Assembly: GCF_018294505.1 (NCBI RefSeq)
Contig: NC_057808.1
Span: 220,254,069-220,318,068 of the forward strand
DNA length: 64,000 bases
Source: Triticum aestivum
Lineage: Eukaryota; Streptophyta; Magnoliopsida; Poales; Poaceae
Reading direction: 5' to 3'
The notes under the pieces are model-generated. The model ran no database searches and was not told where the DNA came from. It saw nothing but the letters and a program-made list of their open reading frames with translations. The position numbers were made by a program, and so were the translations under genes. Shown piece by piece: positions 57,355 through 64,000 of the stretch (position 1 is the first letter of the stretch; each line of letters begins with the position of its first letter).

Positions 57355-59109
57355 ATGCCAGGTGTACCGAGAGAACTCGCCGAGCACACTCTCAATATTG
57401 ATCCAAAGTATAAATCGGTCAAGCAGTTTCTCCGCCGGTTCAATGAAGAAAGACGCAAAGCTATTGGAGAAGAAGTAGCCAGGCTCTTGGCGGCTGGATT
57501 TATCGTTGAAGTATTCCATCCTGAGTGGTTGGCTAATCCGGTGCTGGTCCTTAAAAAGAACGGCACTTGGCGTATGTGTGTGGACTACACAGACCTTAAC
57601 AAAGCTTGTCCGGCAGATCCCTTTGCCCTCCCTCGTATTGATCAAATTATTAATGCTACGGCGGGTTGCGAGCGTTTGAGCTTTTTGGATGCATATTCTG
57701 GTTATCATCAGATCAAAATGGCAGTTAAGGATCAGGAGAAGACAGCCTTCATAACTCCCTTTGGAGCCTTCTGCTATGTGTCCATGCCCTTTGGGCTCAA
57801 GAGTGCCCGGGCGACTTATCAACAGTGTGTGCGGAATTGTCTTCATAAACAGATCGACCGCAATGTTCACGCCTATGTGGATGATATTGTGGTGAAATCA
57901 AGGAAGAAGGAGACATTGATTGATGACTTGAAGGAAACCTTTGATAACCTGCGGGTTTATAAAATGATGCTTAATCTGGCCAAGTGCATCTTTGGTGTAC
58001 CTGCAGGCAAGCTCTTGGGCTTTTTGGTGTCTAACAGGGGCATTGAAACTAATCCAGAAAAGATCAAAGCCATCACCTCCTTGGCCAAACCGAAGTGTAT
58101 CAATGATGTTCAACGCCTGGCAGGCCGGATTGCCGCGTTGAGCCTATTTATCAGTCGTCTTGGTGAGAAGGCCATCCCTTTATATCAGATGCTGAAGAAA
58201 ACGGATAACTTCGTCTGGAGTGACGCCGCTAATGAAGCATTTGAAGACTTAAAGCGGCAGCTGGCTAATCCGCCGATTCTCGCTGCTCCAGTGGACAAAG
58301 AACCATTGTTGCTATATGTGGCAGCTAATGCTCGGGCTGTTAGTGTGGCTATTGTGGTGGAGCGCAAGGAGGCAGGAAAGGAATATCTGGTTCAGCGGCC
58401 GGTTTACTATATTAGTGAGGTACTTATTGAGTCCAAGCAGAGGTACCCGCATTGGCAGAAATTGGTGTATGGGGTTTTCATGGCAAGACGGAAGCTTAAG
58501 CAGTATTTCCAAGGTCATCCCATCACGGTGGTCAGCTCTGCTCCTTTGGGGGATATAATCCAGAACAGGGAAGCAACTGGTCGGATTGCTAAGTGGGCTA
58601 TCGAGCTCGGGCCTCACGGGTTGAAATACATACCCCGAACGGCGATCAAATCTCAGGCACTTGTGGATTTCATCAATGATTGGACAGAGTTACAAGCGCC
58701 AGAGGAGAAGTCGGATCACACTTATTGGACTATTCATTTTGATGGGTCCAGGCAATTGGAGGGCTCGGGGGCTGGAGTCGTATTAACTTCCCCACGAGGT
58801 GATAAGTTTTGTTATGTTCTCCGTTTAATGTTCCCTTGCACTAACAATGCAGCTGAATATGAGGCCCTACTCCATGGTCTTCGGATGGCTAAGGAGATGA
58901 ACCTAAGCCGAGTTAAGTGCTTCGGTGACTCAGATTTGGTGGCTCAACAAGTGTCCAGCAATTGGGATTCCAAGGACCCACTCATGGCAGCATATCGTCG
59001 TGAGGTGGATATTGTTGCAGGTCACTTTAAAGGTTATCAGGTGGATCATGTGGACCGGCGGAAGAATGAAGGCGGCGGACGCTTTAAGCCGCCTGGGTTC
59101 CCAACGTAA
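57355..59109 (+). pseudogene. Reverse transcriptase and RNase H of the second Tat-lineage element
   Basis: The ORF of 584 residues has MCVDYTDLNKACPAD, FLDAYSGYHQIKM, VSMPFGLKSARATYQQC and AYVDDIVVKSRKKETLI, the YVDD active site. The plant-type RNase H follows (GAGVVLTSPRGDKF, NNAAEYEALLHGLRMAKEM, FGDSDLVAQQVSSNWDSKD). It ends in a frameshift near 59065, after which the reading goes on in the next frame. No stop breaks the catalytic part, so this is the best preserved pol segment in the window. Confidence 0.9.
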
Positions 59110-60306
59110 ACCCGTTCCACCTAATGTCTTCCTGGATGTCTTGCATAATCCGTCCGTCAAGCTCCCTGGTGAAGAGGATTTGGCTGTTCCTGATCCGGAG
59201 GCTCAGTTGGTGGTGGCTCTTCATGTTATCCCGGATTGGACGGTTCCATATCTGGCGTATATGAACTGGGGCGAGTTACCAGAGGATGAAACTTTGGCCA
59301 GGCAGATAATCCGGCGGTCCAAGTCCATGACTATTATCAATGGAGAGTTACATCATTGCAGTGTGACAGGGGCGTTTCAACGCTGTGTGTCTCCTGAGGA
59401 AGGCCGTGACATTTTGTGTGAGATCCACGAAGGATATTGTGGTCACCACGCTGGTTCAAAATCTTTGGTGGCCAAGGCGTTTCGTCACGGTTTCTATTGG
59501 TTGACAGCTCATGCTGATGGCGAGGACTTGGTCAAAAGATGTGATGGCTGTCAGAAATTCTCAAGGCGCGCTCATGTACCGGCTCAAGAATTGAGGATGA
59601 TTCCAATCACCTGGCCGTTTGCAACTTGGGGGCTGGATATGGTTGGGCCTTCAAGAGATCCAAGGACAAGAAGACCCACCTTTTGGTGGCGGTTGATAAG
59701 TTCACGAAGTGGGTGGAGGCAGAGCCAGTTAGTAAGTGTGATGCAGCTACGGCGGTTCAATTCATCAAAAAGGTGATCTTCCGGTTTGGCTTTCCACACA
59801 GCATTATAACAGGCAATGGTACCAATCTGTCAAAGGGTGCCATGAAGGAGTTCTATCAACGTGAGCACATCCGGCTTGACGTGTCATCACTGGCTCACCC
59901 CCAGTCCAATGGTCAAGCGGAGAGGGCCAATCAAGAGATCTTGAGAGGCATCAAACCCCGGCTTATGGTTCCTTTGCAACGGACGCCGGGTTGTTGGGTT
60001 GAGGAGTTACCTTCTGTGTTATGGAGCATCAATACCACACCCAACAGATCGACAGGATACACACCGTTCTTCATGGTTTATGGAGCGGAAGCGATTCTTC
60101 CTAGTGACATCCGTCATGACTCACCTCGTGTAGCGGCATATGTTGAAGCTGACAACGAGAAGGCACGGCAGGAATCTCTTGACCTGTTAGATGAGGAGCG
60201 TGACATGGCGGCAGCCCGTTTGGCGATTTATCAGCAAGATCTGCGTCGTTATCATAGCCGCCGGGTTAGAACCAGAACCTTTCAAGAAGGCGATTTGGTG
60301 CTTTGA
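58925..60306 (+). pseudogene. Integrase of the second Tat-lineage element, catalytic Asp replaced
   Basis: Pieces 58925-59776 and 59626-60306 join by a second frameshift near 59650. The zinc-binding part is intact (GHHAGSKSLVAKAFRHGFYW, CDGCQ). The core has WGLDMVGPS (first Asp) and AHPQSNGQAERANQE (Glu), but the second Asp site reads IITGNGTN where the family has IITDNG. The codon at 59812-59814 is GGC. The catalytic triad is broken, so the enzyme should be inactive. Confidence 0.85.
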
Positions 60307-60680
60307 CTCATCCAGGATCTGACGGACATGCACAAGCTATCCCCCCTTGGGAAGGACCCTTTGTGGTCAGCAAGAATCTACACAACGGGTCATACTATCT
60401 AATCAATGTTTGAGAGCGCAAAGACTCACGTAAATCGGAGGAGGAGACCAACCGGCCGTGGAATATTGCTCATCTTCGGCCTTACTATACTTGAGCCATA
60501 GGCTCTGCTTATGTACATATTATGACAATGTGTATATTATGATCAATATAATAAACCGGAACCTCAGCTAAAGCGGGGTATATGTTGATTTTCTTACATC
60601 ATGTGTGGTTACATGGAGTTTCTGTTTATAAAGCGGCGTCCGGTTTACCCCTTGATTCAGCTTCTCAAAGCTTTATGTTA
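60307..60680 (+). mobile_element. Non-coding sequence after the integrase
   Basis: The C-terminal end of the integrase region is out of frame here; beyond about 60500 there is no gene. Confidence 0.5.
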
Positions 60681-60940
60681 CATCACTTGGGGGCTTGGTC
60701 GTATTCGAACCATAGCTACACCTCTTGATCGGCGCAATGCCACAACATCACTTGGGGGCTTGGTCGTATTCGAACTATAGCTACACCTCTTGATCGGCGC
60801 AATGCCACAGCATCACTTGGGGGCTTGGTCGTATCCGAACCATAGCTACACCTCTTGATCGGTGCAATGCCACAGCATCACTTGGGGGCTTGGTCGTATC
60901 TGAACCACAGTCACACCTCTTGATCGGCTCAAAGCCACAT
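60681..60940. repeat. Tandem repeat, four 65 bp units
   Basis: Units start CATCACTTGGGGGCTTGGTC at 60681, 60746, 60811 and 60876, exactly 65 bases apart, with a few changes each. Each carries a G-run like a polypurine tract. Confidence 0.85.
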
Positions 60941-62003
60941 CAATCCGGGGCCAAAGAGAGTGTTGTAAAACAATAGCTCAAACATAGGCACCCACTGAGC
61001 ACAGCTCACAATGTTGCCTTGGGGATTCTTTGCTGTCGAAATGAACTAAGAATCTACACTTGTAACAGGCTATCAAGCCATGGCTTGGAAGCCTGGTGTA
61101 TACACCTAAAACCCCGGGTAACCTGCCTATTTAAGTAAGTCACTCCGCCCAGGTAAACCTGGTATGACCCTTCGAACTTTGACAAGTTACTCTAAAATGA
61201 AGACCCTGAACTTGTCAAGTTAAAACGATGATTGGTTAAGGATTGAGGACCATCTTAAAAGGCTTTGCAAAAATGGTTTAACTCAGTGGCCTGGCAGCCC
61301 ATGAAAAGCCTCGAAATTGGGGCCTGGCAGCCCGTGAAAAGCCTCGACTACAATGGTTTTATTTGCCTTTTGCTAAGTTTTCTTTCTTTTGATAAGATTT
61401 GTGATGTTTTCAAACCGGTGTTTATCAACCCGGTTAGGTTGTCAACTACAAGTTGTCAGTACATGATCAAGTTATAATCCGGAGACTATCAGCCCGGTCT
61501 GGTTTTGACTCAAAGTCACCAGTATAGAATAAACCGGTGTTTGTCATAACCCGGAACAGTTTTATTGTCAATCAATATCATATAACAGGAGTTACTTATA
61601 CTCCAGATTAGGGTTATGACCCTCACTACAAAGTTGGTCAGCCAACATTATGCCTAAAGGTCACAGGTATCATATATTCCCATATTTGGTTATCTTTACA
61701 ACCTTGGTTATAAGCCTTGGTCATATATATGTATTTGGGTATCATGACCCGCCCGGTGGTAAACCGCCAGGGTGCTTTAAGCTTCTTATCTACATGAACA
61801 TCTTGAATAAATGGCTATGGATTATGAACATCATATCTTAAGCATGTCGGATTAAGCAAGCATCAGTCGCAGATAAATATGCACGAAGGCATAACAGACC
61901 AAGTGTTTTAACTAGCCTATTACAAGGTGTTTCAGTGCCCAAAAGGATAATGGTTTTCTCAAATACGTGTTGCAGCATGTAGAAGGCTAAACCGGCCTCC
62001 GGA
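60941..62003. mobile_element. Long 3' region of the second Tat-lineage element, non-coding
   Basis: About 1 kb with no ORF of note. A small direct repeat, GGCCTGGCAGCCC, occurs at 61289 and 61321. Both transcript ends (pol from the left, accessory gene from the right) probably fall here. Confidence 0.5.
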
Positions 62004-64000
62004 TTATGATTGATCACCAGCTTGCCCCGACGGCTGCGGATCATCTTGCACCGGTTCATCCTCTTCGTCTCTACCCAGCGGCTGGAAATCAATAGTTGTC
62101 CAGTCGATTCCAATTAACGCTTGGAACACAACTTCGTCGCTTATTAGGGTGGACGGTTCAATATCAGGGGCATAAGTGTGCTTACGGATTGGAGGGATCA
62201 GATTTTGCGCTTCCGGAATTGGTGCGGCAACCCGTCTGTTCTTGTCATCATAACTTGCCTGGTAGTATGAGAGATCAGCTTCTTCAGCCAATTGACAAGC
62301 CAGTGGACGTACTTCCCGGTTTATGGTGCGGAGATCCTCTTGGCCAAATTCCGATCCGTCTTCTTTTAAGCTTGGGAAGCCTTTAGCAACGTCCACCGGA
62401 TCAAGATCAGGCACCCACGCCTTTGCCCGGGTTAGAGCGGTCAGAGCTCTGGCCCTTGCCACAGCTTTCTTTAGTTCTTCAACCCGGGCAGGCAGCATGG
62501 ATAGCCTTTCTAAGGTGTCCTTGATCAATGTTCGAGGAGGTTTATTGTGTGAAGCGGTGCAGATGCTCCGCTGCGCACCGGTATACAGCTGCTCTATCAG
62601 AGTATAGGCCACTTTCAATTTCTTCTGTACGTCAGAGCCCAGATGGCTAATACGAGTTCCTGCATCATTATAAACGTCAGTAAACTAGCAACACATGGGA
62701 AGATATGTTGAAAGTATAAAGTAAGGATGCTTACCAAACACAGCAGTGGTCATAGCATGTACTTGCCGCTTTACACCAGTCAGCTCGTCTACCACCGGTT
62801 TGAGAGCTGCTTCGGCGTCTTCAGCTCTTTTCTGCAAAGCGGATTTCTCTGTGTTCTAATCCGCCCGCTCCTTGTTGATGCCCTTTTTCAGTTTCTCCAT
62901 AGCGCCTAGAGCGCTGGTCAATTCTTCCTTCGCTTTGGATGTTTCAGCTTGCTGGGATTTGAGGTTCTCTTGCAGATCAGCGGTTTGGCTTTCCTTCTTG
63001 CTCAGTTCAGCCTATAAAGAGACAGATATATAATGAGTTGACAGTACATATTTGAAGTACCAAGCACATAACAAGTTATGCCCTTAGTACTTGGGGGCTA
63101 ATGCATATTTGCTCTTTATCAGAAATTTTTACAAGTCCCAAGCACAATACAAGTATTAAGCTTGGCACTTGGGGGCTAATGCATATTTGCTCTTTATCAG
63201 AAATTTTTACAAGTCCCAAGCACAATACAAGTATTAAGCTTGGCACTTGGGGGCTAATGTGTATTTGCTCATAAAATGATGATATGGGAATTCTTCTACA
63301 CAGTCCCGATTTATCTTTATAAAGTTAAACCGGCCCTTGGGGGCTACATCAGTGAAGTTAAGATGCATTGTTGCAAACAGGAAATTGTTACTAAGTCCCA
63401 ATTTAAATTGGTATCTTAAACCGTCACTTGGGGGCTACTGGAGTTGATAAGCTGCAATTAAATATAAGAGAGAAACACTTATGAAGTTACCTCATATCGC
63501 TCCTTCATCTTATTTACCAAACCGGCTTCATAGTCACGGCTGGTGTACAGACGGTTCAGGAAGCCAGAGTGAAGGTCTTGAACATTCAGATGGGCATAAT
63601 TTGACAAATCGGTGTTCCATTTGCCTTTGCCAATTGCAGAGAGCTCATCTTTGGCAGTATGCTTTGACAAAGCGACAAGATTGCCCGGAGCAGTATGGCC
63701 AGTGCCAGTAATCATAATGTCATCATCTTTGTCATCAGCAGCCGTTACTGGGGTTGGCGGTTTGTCAATATTTTTAACTAGACTTGCCAGTTTATTGTCA
63801 GTTCGGACAGGGCTGGTTGGCTGGTCAGCATGCCTTGTGGTGTCAACTTCTACCTGCTCAGCAACGAAGTCATGATCTTGAGGCGGTGGGTCATTCAGTA
63901 TGGCATCAATGTTGGTCTCTTCAGGATCTGGAGTTTTCTCCGGTTCAACAGACACGTCTTCATCAGCCGGTTTATTCAACCGAGCTTTCTTGCTGGGTCT
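62004..64000 (-). pseudogene. Antisense accessory gene of the second Tat-lineage element, 3' exons
   Basis: Exons at more than 64000 to 63491, 63011-62735 and 62659-62004 are joined by GT-AG introns in matching phase. The first exon reads acidic, Pro-rich sequence and ends MKERYE. The second (AELSKKESQTADLQENLKSQ onward) is a coiled coil of Lys/Glu heptads. The third starts after TRISHLGSDVQKK and contains RALTALTRAKAWVPDLDPVD. One in-frame TAG interrupts the second exon (62856-62858). This lies opposite to pol in the same place as the plus-strand gene of the first Tat element, which has a related coiled-coil exon. Function unknown. With one stop codon in three exons it is the better kept of the two. 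Confidence 0.65.
63085..63265. repeat. Tandem repeat of 78 bp in the accessory-gene intron
   Basis: TTGGGGGCTAATGCATATTT starts units at 63091, 63169 and 63247 (78 bases apart); the third is partial. The repeat lies in the intron between exons 1 and 2 of the accessory gene and again carries a G-run. Confidence 0.8.

Larger units (their letters stand above)
53439..64000 (+). mobile_element. Second Tat-lineage Gypsy retrotransposon, plus strand, cut by the window edge
   Basis: Order: 5' LTR, primer site, gag, protease, reverse transcriptase with RNase H, integrase, a long 3' region and an antisense accessory gene. The 3' LTR lies past base 64000. Its proteins resemble those of the element at 5630-25566 in domain order but differ in sequence. 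Several frameshifts and one catalytic change make it inactive. Confidence 0.85.

Noticed and set aside
60681..60940. 65 bp units as a CRISPR or satellite array
   Set aside because: Units abut without unique spacers and only four exist; they lie inside an LTR element.

Overview
The window looks like a piece of a large, repeat-rich grass genome, most likely Triticeae (wheat, Aegilops or barley group). Three things point there: Athila-type and Tat-type Gypsy LTR retrotransposons nested in one another, Stowaway MITEs with CTCCCTCC-type ends flanked by TA, and an Au-SINE-like sequence. Family names are from memory, not from a database search. No bacterial genes, rRNA, tRNA or CRISPR array were found.

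Layout. 1-29117 is a nest of LTR elements. An Athila-type element on the minus strand (5' LTR 27725-29117, gag 25572-27655, protease 4975-5624) is split by a 19.9 kb Tat-lineage Gypsy element (5630-25566, target duplication GAGAC on both sides). The 5' LTR of that Gypsy element is split by a 9.9 kb non-autonomous element (15245-25183, LTRs 1668 bp each) that has a gag region and a second transcription unit instead of pol. Another Athila-type 5' LTR (1747-3252) starts an element that leaves the window on the left. 29118-31844 holds retroelement remnants, a GC-rich stretch, an Au-SINE-like repeat and a degenerate tandem repeat. 31845-39058 is a tandem segmental duplication of about 3.4-3.8 kb, itself a nest of class II elements and retroposons. 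39614-40820 is a Mutator-like element that landed 3 bp past the stop codon of the one clearly intact host gene, a purple acid phosphatase (40833-43660, minus strand, three exons, 443 aa). 44186-50206 holds a Stowaway MITE, a GC-rich ORF fragment, a 4.6 kb non-autonomous LTR element and two exons of a B3-domain gene. 50480-53211 holds a CACTA-like repeat region and the 3' end of another LTR element. 53439-64000 is the 5' LTR, gag, pol and antisense accessory gene of a second Tat-lineage element that runs off the right edge.

How it fits together. Nearly all coding capacity is retroelement-derived and broken by frameshifts or stops, so these copies are probably not autonomous. Points of interest: arrays of short spaced palindromes just upstream of TATA boxes in two unrelated LTRs and in an internal promoter, spliced antisense accessory genes in both Tat elements, and a datable order of nested insertions and duplications.
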